Shown here: positions 1 through 9,930 of the stretch, in pieces
Layout: each line of letters begins with the position of its first letter
Numbering within the stretch: the stretch's first letter is position 1
Assembly: GCA_029891385.1 (NCBI GenBank)
Contig: CM057231.1
Coordinates: 24,707,300 to 24,771,299 of the forward strand
Length of the DNA stretch: 64,000 nt
Source of the DNA: Erythroxylum novogranatense
Taxonomy: Eukaryota; Streptophyta; Magnoliopsida; Malpighiales; Erythroxylaceae
Reading direction: 5' to 3'
The notes under the pieces: model-generated
Told to the model about the DNA's origin: nothing
Database searches by the model: none
The model's input: only the letters and a program-made list of their open reading frames with translations
Translations under genes and position numbers: made by a program

Positions 1-892
1 ATCTTTGTTATTCTTCTTAAAAGAAAAAGTCTTTATTTCTTTTTACTTTCTTTTTCCACATCCCCCTAATCTTTCTTGAAATGAAGGATAGTTCATCATC
101 ATCTTCACTTGAATCTCGATCAGATTCACTAGCATCATCATTCTTGATTTCTTCAATCTTTAATTCTTTTGAAGATGTGCTTTTATTTTTCTGATTCTTC
201 TGACCAGCCTTTAATTCGATCGATTTATCTCTTCTAGGTTTATCTTCTACATCAAGCTCTACTTCATGTATTTTCAGTGAACCAAGCAATTCATCTAGCT
301 TCAACTTACTTAAATCCTTGGCCTCTTGTATTGCTGTTACTTTAGGTCTCCCTCTTTTTAGAAGACTTCTGAGAATCTTTCTGACAAGATCTTGATTATC
401 GTAGATTCTCTCTAGAGCTTTAAGTTCGTTAACAATTGTTTGAAATTGTCCAAACATCTGATCAATAGTCTCATCATCTTTCATCTTGAACAGCTCATAC
501 TGATGAACAAGAATACTGATCTTGGACTCTTTCATCTGATTTGTGCCTTCATGTGCAATGGCTAATGTGTCCCACATTTCCTTTGCAGATTCGCATATAT
601 GAACCTTATCATATTCACTTCATCTTAGGGCACAACTTAGAAAGAACTTGGCCTTTGAGTTTAACTGAAATCGATCTTTCTAATCGGCTGACCATTTGTC
701 ATGAGAGATGCTATTGCCTTCATTGTCTGTTGGTGTATATGGACCATTCCCAATGATATCCCAAAGATCAATATGTGTGGATTCTATAAAGAGTCGCATT
801 TTGTGTTTCCAATAATGATAATTTTCACAATTGAATGCAGGAGGTCTTGTGATCGAGGCACCTTCAGCTATAAAAATATGTGATTCAGACAT
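1..892 (-). pseudogene. Copia gag (5' part, broken), element continues past left edge
   Basis: Minus-strand Ty1/copia capsid (Gag) gene. The first part (892 down to 680) reads MSESHIFIAEGASITRPPAF and has the N-terminal motif of plant copia Gag (CENYHYWKHKM). The second part (577 to 17) has the UBN2-type region (LVHQYELFKMKDDETIDQMF) followed by an acidic and basic charged tail. The two pieces lie in different frames, and about 100 bases between them are frameshifted, so the copy is not translatable as one protein. The start lies about 45 bases inside the PBS, as expected for copia Gag. Protease, integrase and RT would lie to the left of the window. Seen: the motifs and the frame break. Inferred: lineage (SIRE/Tork-like, from the LTR style). 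Confidence 0.8.
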
Positions 893-935
893 AGATCTTT
901 GTCCTCACTTTGTAACAGTATTTCTTGGAAATGTC

Positions 936-946
936 GCTCTGATACA
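936..946 (-). other. Primer binding site of left-edge copia
   Basis: On the minus strand this reads GTATCAGAGC, matching most of the initiator tRNA-Met complement used by plant copia elements (TGGTATCAGAGC). It lies 4 bases inside the LTR end at 950 and upstream of the gag start at 892, which fixes the orientation of the element. Confidence 0.7.
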
Positions 947-949
947 AAC

Positions 950-1958
950 TGAAGTAAATCATTTGTTAATATAGAAATCACATATAATATGTAAAATAAA
1001 CAAAGGGGGGTTGAATTGTGTAAAATTTTCAAAGATATTAATCTTTAAGAATTTCTTGAATTTCTTTACAAAATTCAAATGATCACAAAAACACTTTGTT
1101 AAAGTCGATGAGTAATGCAATCGTAAGAATTATTATTTACTCTTCTAACAACAAAAAAATAAAAGATAAGGATTAGAGAATAGATGCCGCGATTTTATAT
1201 TGGTTCACCCTTAACTTTGGGTTACTTTTAGTCCTCATAGTTTGTCTGAGATTTCACTATACTCTTCAACTTTACAAGTATTCTTTCTACATTTGCAGAG
1301 CCTATTTAGGTCTCTCTCACAAAGTATTTTTTATTTACTTTCTTAGCCTATCCAGGCTCTAGCCTTTCTTTCTCTCTCTAGGAAATATATTTTTGAGCTT
1401 CACATTACAGATGTATTCACTCTCTTTCTTTCACACTTTGAATACAGAGTTTCTTTAAGTATTGTAAAATCAGATTTTCTCTCTTGTAAAAACGTTTTTA
1501 TTTTACGAATAGAACTAGTATTTATAGCCTAAGTCTTCAACTGTCTTTTTGAGAAACTGCTTCTTGAATCTTCTAGAAACCATTCTTAGTTGAGTCCTGT
1601 AACTGACTCCAACTAACCTACTGACTAACGTTCTATAATAGTTCCTTTTGTATCGTTTGGTACTGTATTTCTTCTGGTGTCGCTTCGTCTAATATCACGC
1701 TTCTTCTGGTTGATGTGTATCTTTTGGTGTCACGCTTCTTCTGATATCGATGTGTATCCTCTATGATGACGTGTATCATCTGTGATGATGTGTATCGTCT
1801 CTGATTCTGTTGTTGACCATGCATCTTCTGGTGTTGACTAAGTTTTACTTACATTTTTCTGTGCACTTAACAAACTTTTCAAAACAGTTCATACATTTCT
1901 AAGATTATTATTTGATTGTCATCAAAATTAATAAAAGTGAAGTCTTCATGACTTAACA
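950..1958 (-). mobile_element. 5' LTR of left-edge copia element
   Basis: Non-coding block between the PBS and AT-rich flank. In sense (minus) orientation it starts TGTTAAGTCATGAAGAC at 1958 and ends at 950 next to the PBS. It contains a run of imperfect short repeats (TGTGTATCNTCTGTGATGA type, about 1665-1815). An alternative outer end is 1872, where TGTTAAGTGCAC also looks like an LTR start; 1958 is preferred because the duplicated flank shared with 7546 onward begins just outside it. The partner LTR is outside the window, so no TSD can be checked. Confidence 0.6.
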
Positions 1959-1967
1959 TCATAGTCA

Positions 1968-2636
1968 TGCATGTGATTTGGGTAATATATAAAATCGTCA
2001 ATAAATAATAATGACATGTACTGGTGTGACTTAACAAGTCACAACAATAATTTATAATTTATAATTTATAATAACATTTGAAAATAGAAAATAATATATA
2101 ATAAGGAATAATACCATAATCAATAATCAAATGATAATAAATATATAATAATAATTAAATATATGTAGAATAACGTAGATTTTAATAAATAAATAAATTA
2201 TATTTTAATTAATTAATTATCATTGAATTAATTAATTAATTAATTATATTCATACATGTCATCTTTCTTATATTGCTTGTTAAGATATTTTATGTTTATT
2301 TTTACTGATATATTGGGATTTGTTGGCTTGTTTTTGGCAATCTTCGTAAAATAGGTAACTGTAATATGGAGTCTATGATTGTAGCATCACCGTACAACTA
2401 AGAGATTTTTAACTATATATATTTGATGTATAGATACAATGAAAATATCAGAATAAAAAAAGAGAGATTTATTCTGCCATTCTTCAACTTGGTATCAGAG
2501 CTATGGGCAAATCTTATGTTGAAACTTCTGGAGCTAAGACTACTCCAATTATCATTCAATCTGAAAGTTCATCTTTCAATGTTGGGATTATTCTAAATGA
2601 TACAAACTATGATATGTGGTCTCAAATTATAGAGAT
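1968..2636. repeat. Segmental duplication, copy 1
   Basis: This stretch (AT-rich flank with GTGACTTAACAAGTCACAAC, then a 209-bp LTR and the first about 130 bases of gag) is repeated almost base for base at 7546-8195, continuing at 10425. The match includes about 300 bases outside the LTR, so it is a duplication of the locus and not two independent insertions. It ends abruptly at about 2636 within gag, where copy 2 goes on. Confidence 0.85.
2278..2486 (+). mobile_element. LTR of copia A family (duplicated copy)
   Basis: Starts TGTTAAGATATTTTATG and ends at TTCTTCA just before ACTTGGTATCAGAGC, the initiator-Met PBS. It is nearly the same as the LTRs at 7869-8076 and 39489-39687. Only this 5' LTR and the start of gag remain. 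Confidence 0.85.
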
Positions 2637-2640
2637 CGAC
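2503..2640 (+). pseudogene. Copia A family gag, N-terminal fragment
   Basis: Opens with MGKSYVETSGAKTTPIII and continues to NDTNYDMWSQIIE, where similarity to the copy at 8093 and 10420 stops. The start codon follows the PBS directly. Past about 2637 the open frame runs into unrelated sequence and ends at 2736. It is a truncated Gag with no zinc knuckle and no pol behind it. Confidence 0.8.
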
Positions 2641-3643
2641 CCTTGTTATTCTCCTTGTACATGGCCACAGGAACATACACAGTCTTCACACACGACTGCG
2701 TCGACTAAAGACACAGGATTGTTCAACCTAATATAGGTGTGTCTCTAAAAAATAACATCATTTCAATGGTTCTCTATCTTAACCTTGCCCGTTTATTGTT
2801 TCCTATAGTTCATGAAGGCATCCAAATAGACCAAACTCATATTTGCTCTAAAATGGGGCTGAACCGACGACAACCACGTACGAAATCAATTGATACTCTC
2901 CAGTTCTTAATGACTTCCTAAATGATGGGCTTTCTTTAATGTTATGTGTTTTATAGTTTTCTCAAGTAAAAGGTGTGTTAGGCTCCAATGTATTGACCTT
3001 CAGACCTATTGATCATGCTGAAGATTTCTCATGTGAAATCGCTCAAACGTCAAAAATAATGTATACCTAAAAAGAGTGTTAGAAAGAGAGAGATGTATTT
3101 ACTTCTTAGTAAATGTCAACTCTCTTTTATATAGACAAAATTGTATGACTTAGAATGTAGATCCTTACTTTAAGAGAAGGCAGGATAGTTTAATTGTTGG
3201 TTGTTACATAGTCTGTTCTAGTACATAACGAGTTGAGTGGGCATAAATACTGAGGGTTTCCATACCCCATAGATATTTACTTATCTGACCGATGAGCATA
3301 ATATTTTAAACCATATATTCTGAAACTGAAAAGAAACATAAATAAAATAACTTAGTACATAATATAAGATGACCACTTCCTTACTCTATAGAGGCATATA
3401 TATATTTTATATATGTACCATACCATGACAATAGTTGTAAGAAAGGATGAGTTAGGCAACTGAAGTAGCCACCCAAAAGGTTCTCCATATGTACATAATG
3501 CCACATTACTTTGAGGCAGGTGTCGTTCTAAATTCATAGCCTTCTTCATATATTCTATATGTATGTACAAAAATAACAATAATCATACAATGCTGTAAGT
3601 TTTTCATAATATGTAAATACGCTTTTGTCTTAAGTATAGGACT
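2641..3643. other. Intergenic, nothing recognised
   Basis: About 1 kb of AT-rich sequence between the truncated copia copy and the CACTA element. The short open frames show no domain or codon pattern I recognise, and I see no repeat longer than a few tens of bases. Confidence 0.5.
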
Positions 3644-3659
3644 AGTCACTACAAAAAAA

Positions 3660-3850
3660 TAAGACAATCCGCGACGTTTTATTGATAAAACGTCGTGGAT
3701 TGTGAATACCTTTCGTGACGTTTAAAAAACATCACAAAAAGTGTAAACTTTTTTGCGACGTTTTTAAAAACGTCGCAGATTTGTAAACTTTTTTGCGACG
3801 TTTTGGTAATAAAACGTCACGAAATAGAATCCGCAACGTTTTTGCTAAAC
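3660..3850. repeat. CACTA left subterminal repeats
   Basis: Four to five copies of a CG-containing unit, GCGACGTTTT with its inverse AAAACGTCGC, paired in hairpin form (for example CGACGTTTTATTGATAAAACGTCG near 3672). In CACTA elements such arrays bind the transposase. Several units have CG changed to CA or TG. Confidence 0.85.
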
Positions 3851-4139
3851 GTTTGGTTTTTTTTAAAACCCGCCCAACTTGCCCCCGATTTCAATTGGCG
3901 CTCTGTTCCTTCATTTTCTTCGTCCTCCAGATCTACTCCATCGTCCTTTCCCCCTGACCCCCAACTTCATTCTGCCCGCTATTTCCTTCATTTTCTTCCT
4001 CCTCCATATCTGCTCCGTCTTCCTCCATGTGTGCGTCTCGTCTTGTATGTGCGTCTCGTACCACCCTCTGTCTCTATCTCGTCGTCCTTCGTACCTGTCA
4101 CGACATCTTCACTACACATACACAAAGTACTATAAATGT

Positions 4140-4582
4140 CGACTTCATCACCCTATTGTTTGTAGATCACGCTATAAATGTAGATCAGTGGAGGAATCGA
4201 TTAATTTCTACCAGAACACACTTGGGTTTTTCCCAATTAGGAGGCCTTGGTCGTTCGATTTTGATGGGGCATGGTAATTCCGCTACTCCATATTAAATCA
4301 TATCAGTGGAAATATGTGATGGATTCCAATGAGTTTCGATCAAATTTTGAACCTTGATTCCACTGGTTTAACCAACGATAATAAAGTTCAGCTCTTTTTG
4401 TATTTGTTTAAAATGAAGTGGAGATCTGTGATGAATTTGATATTGAGGCTGTGTATTCTGTCAATGTTATGTGTAGGTTATTTGGGTATGGAATTGGAAT
4501 TCATCTATTGCAAGCTGAAGACCTAGAAAGCTTGCCAAAGAAAAGGGAAATCAATCCCAAGGATAATCACATCTCCTTCTAG
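4140..4582 (+). pseudogene. Captured glyoxalase-I-family (lactoylglutathione lyase-like) exons
   Basis: Two exons of a plant glyoxalase-I/VOC-family gene. Exon 1 (to 4273) encodes CRSVEESINFYQNTLGF then FPIRRPWSFDFDGAW; the first part is the characteristic start of a VOC fold. A GT donor follows at 4274 and an AG acceptor at 4475-4476. Exon 2 (4477-4582) continues in phase with LFGYGIGIHLLQAEDLESL and KKREINPKDNHISF, then ends in TAG directly before a GT donor, where a CAG codon is expected. Glyoxalase I converts the methylglyoxal-glutathione adduct to lactoylglutathione. The exon for the C-terminal metal-binding part is absent and the start region is altered, so no functional enzyme. It lies inside the CACTA element. 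Confidence 0.8.
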
Positions 4583-4959
4583 GTAACAAAATTTCTAAGC
4601 GCGGTTCTTTTGTCAGTTTTGGTATTTGTCTCTACTTTGTGATTCTTTCTGGTGTTCTGGATAATCATGGATTCTTTCGAGAACAACTCCATATTAACTG
4701 GGTTCATTACTTTTCAGAAATTGTGACATGGGTTGGTGTTGAATTACTTGTAGACACTCTGATGAATTGTTGAAATACAAGTAAAACTGTTTGATGTTTG
4801 AGCTCAAAGCTTGGGGAATGGGGGTATTAGACAAGTTATGTCTTTCTGTGTCACTTGATTCAGGGGTTTGTATGTTTCAGGAAGAGACAATTTATGCAGT
4901 TTTCTTTAATGATTGTTGATTTTGCTTCCTTGTTTAATTGGTTCTTGCTGATATTGTAG

Positions 4960-5822
4960 TTATTGCTAAAATTGCAAGACAATAGATTGATTGAAACTGT
5001 TGGGATACCAGTTGGAGATGAGAAAGGTTCAATGCACCTCACTACCTGTGTCTCATCTTAGGTTTTTTTTAACCCAAGGATGGTTTTCTTTCTTCCCTAT
5101 TTATAGTTTCCTTCTCATTGAATCTGGTTTTATAAGCTTGTAAGGAATTTCAGGTTGGCTCTTTTCATTTTGATCTTGCAGGTAGGCTGTCCATTGCGTT
5201 GCTCATTTTGTGCCACTGGAAAGGGTGGATATTCAAGGCAGCACTTGAAGCACATCGATGCTTGAATAAGGTATTTCTCTGATAACCATCAAGGTTTTGT
5301 TTAATGGTAGAGAGGTCGGTGTACCCATCTACCAAGGTTGAAATCCTAGTTGTTGTAAAGGGTAAAAGATGTTTGTATATGTTTGTATACATATCTGATT
5401 CCAATGTACCAAAAATAAGGTTTTTCTTTGATAGTTTTGATACATGGAAGCTCTAGTTTACTGGTTTGAGTATCAAATAGTTCCTTCTTTCCTTATAGTT
5501 TTCCTCCAATTCGTGTCATCTTTAATTAACTTTATCTTCTCATCATTATGGAATTATGGTTTTCTTTGTAATTATGGATTTGATTAGTTGAATTCAAATT
5601 ACCAATGCCTGTTTTGAGACATTTTCAAATCCATGTTACATTTAACCATCAACCTCAAGTCCAGTAGGTAAAGATGTGTAATACTTAATTCATGACTAAT
5701 GGCTGTTTATCTTTTATTCAGGACGTGCAGATTGGGCAAAGATTGATCACCATTTCCACTGTGGGAGTTCCTAACACGGTAAAAAGGCTGGCTGCTCATA
5801 AACTTCAGTCCACATTAGGTTT
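4960..5822 (+). pseudogene. Captured RlmN/Cfr-like radical-SAM rRNA methyltransferase exons
   Basis: Three exon pieces in order. 4960-5061: LLLKLQDNRLIETVGIPV then GDEKGSMHLTTCVSS, ending in TAG before a GT donor. 5182-5271: acceptor GCAG, then [19 protein letters not shown], which holds the radical-SAM CxxxCxxC iron-sulfur motif; it then jumps, by an internal deletion and frame change, to [10 protein letters not shown] and a GT donor. 5722-5822: acceptor TTCAG, then DVQIGQRLITISTVGVPNT and VKRLAAHKLQSTL. The intact plant enzyme (RlmN family) methylates an adenine in large-subunit rRNA and is organelle-targeted in plants; that is family knowledge. The stop, the internal deletion and the missing C-terminus make this copy non-functional. 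Confidence 0.85.
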
Positions 5823-5840
5823 CAGGTACTGACGTTTCAG

Positions 5841-5976
5841 AACCAAAACCATGGACTTTAGAGATGACATTGTTCCTCAGGAGAGTCCCCTGATTGCCTA
5901 CTTAAATGGAAAGGCAAGTGCTAGTGAGATTGCTGATACTTTGAAGCAAGTGGCAACGGGTTCTGCTGGAATGTAA
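5841..5976 (+). pseudogene. Third captured coding fragment, gene unidentified
   Basis: After an acceptor-like GTTTCAG (5834-5840) an open stretch runs to TAA at 5974-5976, giving TMDFRDDIVPQESPLIAYLN and GKASASEIADTLKQVATGSAGM. The composition looks like a real C-terminal exon, and it does not belong to the RlmN or glyoxalase families as I know them. I cannot name the parent gene. It could also be a far-downstream exon of one of the two genes above, but I see no sign of this. Confidence 0.5.
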
Positions 5977-6394
5977 AATGGCACACTAGATATCATCTCC
6001 ATATACAATCAATCCTCATATTTGTGGCATTTCCTTGTAGGGGTTTATTTTTTGTTCTAGTGAAAAATGTAGCTGGTTTACATTAATGATTTGAAAACCG
6101 TTGTAGCAAAAATGTTATTGTATGGAAACAAGCTATATTTTATGGTTCCTATCATACTCAGGTAGCAACATGTTAGAATGCCATGTGATGCTTATATTCA
6201 GTTAAATGATACCTGTGTAATTTAGACCTGCAAACATTGTTTAATAAATAAAATTCATAAATAATATTAAATAGTTATTAAACAAATAAGATTTAAAAAA
6301 TTGTATTTCAAAAAATAATTATTAAAATTATTAAATTAATATGATTTTTGAAAAAATGAAAAAATAATATAAATAATAATAAAAACATCATGAA

Positions 6395-6705
6395 AGACAT
6401 TCCGCGACGTTTCTATAAAAACGTCGCGAAAGATATTCCGTGACTTTTCTATAAAAACATCGCGGAAGACATTCTGCGACGTTTTTTAAAAACATCGTGA
6501 ATTGTCCAAACTTTTAGTGACGTTTTTTTAAACGTCGTGAAATGTCAGTTTTTTCTGTGACGTTTTCCATAAAACGTCGCAAAAATCTTTTACCTACACC
6601 ACATTTTGTGACATTTTTTGTGACGTTTTTTAAAACGTCGCAGAATACATTCTGTGACATTTTTGGACATTCTTTGACGTTTAAAAAACGTCGCAGAATG
6701 CCTTA
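6395..6705. repeat. CACTA right subterminal repeats
   Basis: About eight units of CGCGACGTTT...AAACGTCGC in alternating orientation, matching the left array at 3660-3850. The units end 14 bases before the TIR end at 6718. Confidence 0.85.
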
Positions 6706-6721
6706 TTTTCTTGTAGTGAGT

Positions 6722-7384
6722 AGATGGTCACTGTGCAAGTGCGCAGTGATAATTCAATAAATATAGTTCCCCACTTAATTTAATTCTATAAGTATTTGTA
6801 AAGATGTGATATTATGTATTGTATAAATGAATATTGTGTAATTAAAATTTATGAGAAATATAAAAGTATAAAATTTGAAAATGTATAGTAAAAAGAAATT
6901 AAAAGGTTTAAGTTTGTGAATTTGAAAGAATCATTAAGAGAAAAAATAAAAATATAAGGGTTAAAATACTAAAATGAATTGGTAAAATTAGTTAGTAAAA
7001 AATATAATGAAAAATTTTAAAATTATTAGAAATGTATCATGGAATGTATTTGTTATAAATGGATACAATATATAAAGTGAATCAATTTATTATAATAAAA
7101 TGTTTTTGAGAAAAAAAGTCTCAAATGTGACTAAAAAAGTCACACCAGAATCGATCATTCGAATATGAAAAAGAAATAACAAAATTAGTTGGTAAAAACT
7201 TGGAATGAAAAAAAAAAAAAAGAAAATGTATAGTGTAATGTATTTATTGTAAATAGATTAAGTATACAAATTAAATAAATTTATTATAATATTTAAAAAA
7301 TTCGTCAAAGTTTTGGTGTAATGTTTATGTTTGATTAAGAGTGTTTTGTGTAGTTTTAGTAAAAGATCAAATTAAAATAGTTGG

Positions 7385-7422
<38 letters not shown>

Positions 7423-7545
7423 CTAGGACAAAATGAATTAATTGTGTGATTTTAATTAATATTAATTATTAATTGATAATTTTACCTAAATCCATCTTTG
7501 GTAGTCACGACTAGTGATTTTATGACTTAATAAGTCACGATTAAA
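6722..7545. other. AT-rich intergenic DNA with a (TA)n run
   Basis: Very AT-rich, no gene. It holds a pure TA dinucleotide run (about 7387-7421) and two GTGAC/GTCAC pairs (near 7127-7146 and 7505-7540) like those of the array at 41550-43354. Confidence 0.6.
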
Positions 7546-7868
7546 TGCGTGTGATTTGGGTAATATATAAAATCGTCAATAAATAATAATGACATGTATT
7601 GTTGTGACTTAACAAGTCACAACAAGAATTTATAATTTATAATAACATTTGAAAATAAACAATAATATAAAATAAAGAATAATACCATAATCAATAATCA
7701 AATGATAATAAATATATAATAATTATTAAATATATGCGAATAACTTAGATTTTAATAAATAAATAAATTATATTTTAATTAATTAATTAATTATCATTGA
7801 ATTAATTAATTATATTAATTAATTAATTAATTAATTATATTCATACATGTCATCCTATTTATATTGCT

Positions 7869-8076
7869 TGTTAACATATTTTATGTTTATTTTTCTTGAT
7901 CTGTTGGGATCATTGGCTTGTTTTTGACAATCTTTGTAAAATAGGTAACTATAATATGGAGTCCATGATTGTAGCATCAACGTACAGCTAATATTTTTTT
8001 TAAAACTATATATATTTGATGTACAGATACAATGAAAATATCATAATAAAAATAGAGAGAATTCTGCCATTCTTCA
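7869..8076 (+). mobile_element. 5' LTR of copia A
   Basis: TGTTAACATATTTTATG to TTCTTCA. It matches the 3' LTR at 39489-39687 with scattered differences, including TGATCTGTTGGGATCATTGG against TGATCTATTGG. Confidence 0.9.
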
Positions 8077-8079
8077 ACT

Positions 8080-8091
8080 TGGTATCAGAGC
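8080..8091 (+). other. Primer binding site of copia A
   Basis: TGGTATCAGAGC, the full 12-base complement of the initiator tRNA-Met 3' end, three bases after the LTR. The gag ATG follows at 8093. Confidence 0.9.
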
Positions 8092-8817
8092 GATGAGCAA
8101 ATCTAATGTTGAAACTTCTGGAGCTAAGTTTGCTCCAATTATCATTCAATCTGAAAGTTCATCTTTCAATGTTGGGATTATTCTAAATGATACAATGTTG
8201 GGCCCCGAATTTTCTTTATGATGTCATTAAGTATGAATTGTGTTAATTATGTGATTATGTCTTAGTTTGATGAAATTGAGAGTATTAGTGGATAATTAAG
8301 GTTTATTTGTGTTTAAGTGAGAATTAAAGGATAAAAGTTTATGAGGACATTTTAGGAAGATTGCTTAAGTTGGATAGGTTAAAGCTTTGTTAGGAAGGGT
8401 ATGATGGTCTTTGTCTTAGGCTTAAAAAAAAGAGAATTAGAAAGAAGAAGGAAATAGAAGAAGAGAAGAAGAAGGAAGTTATCGTAGGCGAGGAAGAAGA
8501 TAAGAGAAAGAGGGTTTTCGTTCTTAAGGGATTTCCGACAGATTTGAAGCTCATTTCGGGTAAGTTAGCTTCTTTCATCTTGTTTTAGTTGGATTAAACC
8601 TTAGAATCGTTTTGTATGAGGTTAGAATCGATTATGTAGGGTTTTCGGAAAAACCTAAGTGAAATCTTTGGGTTGATGATTTTATGACAGTGTTTAGGTT
8701 GTTAATGGGTTAGAAATGTATTCTAAGACTTGAATCAAGGTTTAGGTGTGTTGCATTTGCAAAAGAGATGGATTGAAGTTGAGAAATGTTGGAAAAATCA
8801 GGTTCGGAGACGTTCTC

Positions 8818-8935
8818 CAGACCCGCACGTCGTGACGTGCGAGTTTGTGTTCGTCGCGACGTGCGAAGTGGTGTTCATCGCGGCGAGCAGCAGGCCGTTC
8901 GTCGCGACGAGCGGGGCTTCGTCGCGGCAAGCCCT
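8818..8935. repeat. CG-rich minisatellite in solo LTR 1
   Basis: About six imperfect copies of CGTCGCGACGNGCG (for example GTTCGTCGCGACGTGCG), each an internal palindrome TCGCGA, in otherwise AT-rich DNA. Confidence 0.75.
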
Positions 8936-9806
8936 TGTTTCCAGTAAAGAGGTCTTTTGGTATTTTGGGCATATCTTTTTCTATAGATGTCCAAATGAGG
9001 TGATTTTGGATTCGTTGTGATCTAGAGATATAGGGCTACGAGTTGTATGAAGTAAGGAAATTGGGTTTTGTCTCTAGAGATTCGGGATTTTAGATGGAAG
9101 TCGAATGTAGACTCTTAAAGCTAGTATTTTTTATTTTCAAGCTTTTTGAATATTTCTTTTGAATGGGAACTTGGTTTGTTAAAGAAAACCAAGTCGACCT
9201 GATTCAATCTCAAGAGGAAGAACAATAGTGAATTTGGATTCTCGAGTGATATTAGGTGGGTAATGTAATTATAGTTATTGTGTGATTAGGCAATTTCTTG
9301 CCTATGTGTGGATATATGTTATGAGATATGTATGATAAGATGCATTAATTGTTTAAATATGATTTGTTATAAGATTTGACTGAAGCATGAGAATTAGTAG
9401 AAGTAAGTCTTGATTCTGAGCGTGTTATGCCTCGACTGCGGTCATGGAATTTTGAATGAATGAAAGCTTGAAAGCATATCATCTGATAAAATAATTTTGA
9501 GCATGATTATGTGCTTTTGTTTGGGCAAGAGTGGAACCATTTCGTTCGTCACGTGCACGTTGAAAAGAGCCTTCTCCCGGCTGCCCGCTTGTGGGTTATG
9601 AGCTCCAAATGGACTCATTCTGTTCAGGGTGTAAACTTCGGTTTCTCCCTTTTTTTTCCATGGAACCCTCGAGCCGTGTGATGTGCATTGCATTTTTGAT
9701 ATGTTCTCTATGAAGCATACTTGTGACATGTTTTGTGAGTTGAATTAATTATGCTGAATGCGTAAATTTCTTGATTAGTATGTGAGTGCTAGAATTGTTG
9801 TATACA

Positions 9807-9837
9807 TATATATACACACATATATATATATATATAT

Positions 9838-9894
<57 letters not shown>

Positions 9895-9930
9895 TATACA
9901 TATATATATATGTATATATATACATACACA
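9807..9930. repeat. (TA)n / (TACA)n microsatellite
   Basis: About 120 bases of TA dinucleotides with scattered CA steps. The open frames of Tyr/Ile here on both strands are artefacts of the repeat. Confidence 0.9.

Larger units (their letters stand above)
3647..6718. mobile_element. Non-autonomous CACTA (En/Spm-like) transposon carrying host exons
   Basis: The left end reads CACTACAAAAAAATAAG and the right end, read inward on the other strand, CACTACAAGAAAATAAGG. Both are flanked by the trinucleotide AGT (3644-3646 and 6719-6721), the 3-bp target duplication expected of CACTA elements. Both ends carry arrays of short inverted units (GCGACGTTTT / AAAACGTCGC), typical subterminal repeats. There is no transposase (TNPA/TNPD-like) frame in its 3,072 bases, so movement would need a helper. 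The interior holds pieces of at least two identifiable host genes and one unidentified piece, with introns retained, so capture was at DNA level. Confidence 0.92.
7546..8195. repeat. Segmental duplication, copy 2
   Basis: Same order and near-identical sequence to 1968-2594: AT-rich flank, LTR, PBS, gag start. Similarity resumes after the solo LTR at 10425 and runs to about 10455 (2595-2636 in copy 1). The solo LTR therefore entered this copy after the duplication, or copy 1 was made from an empty allele. Confidence 0.85.

Noticed and set aside
3803..4135. 110-codon Ser/Pro/Leu-rich frame at the start of the CACTA cargo
   Set aside because: Low-complexity CT-rich stretch, probably 5' UTR of a captured gene; no recognisable domain.
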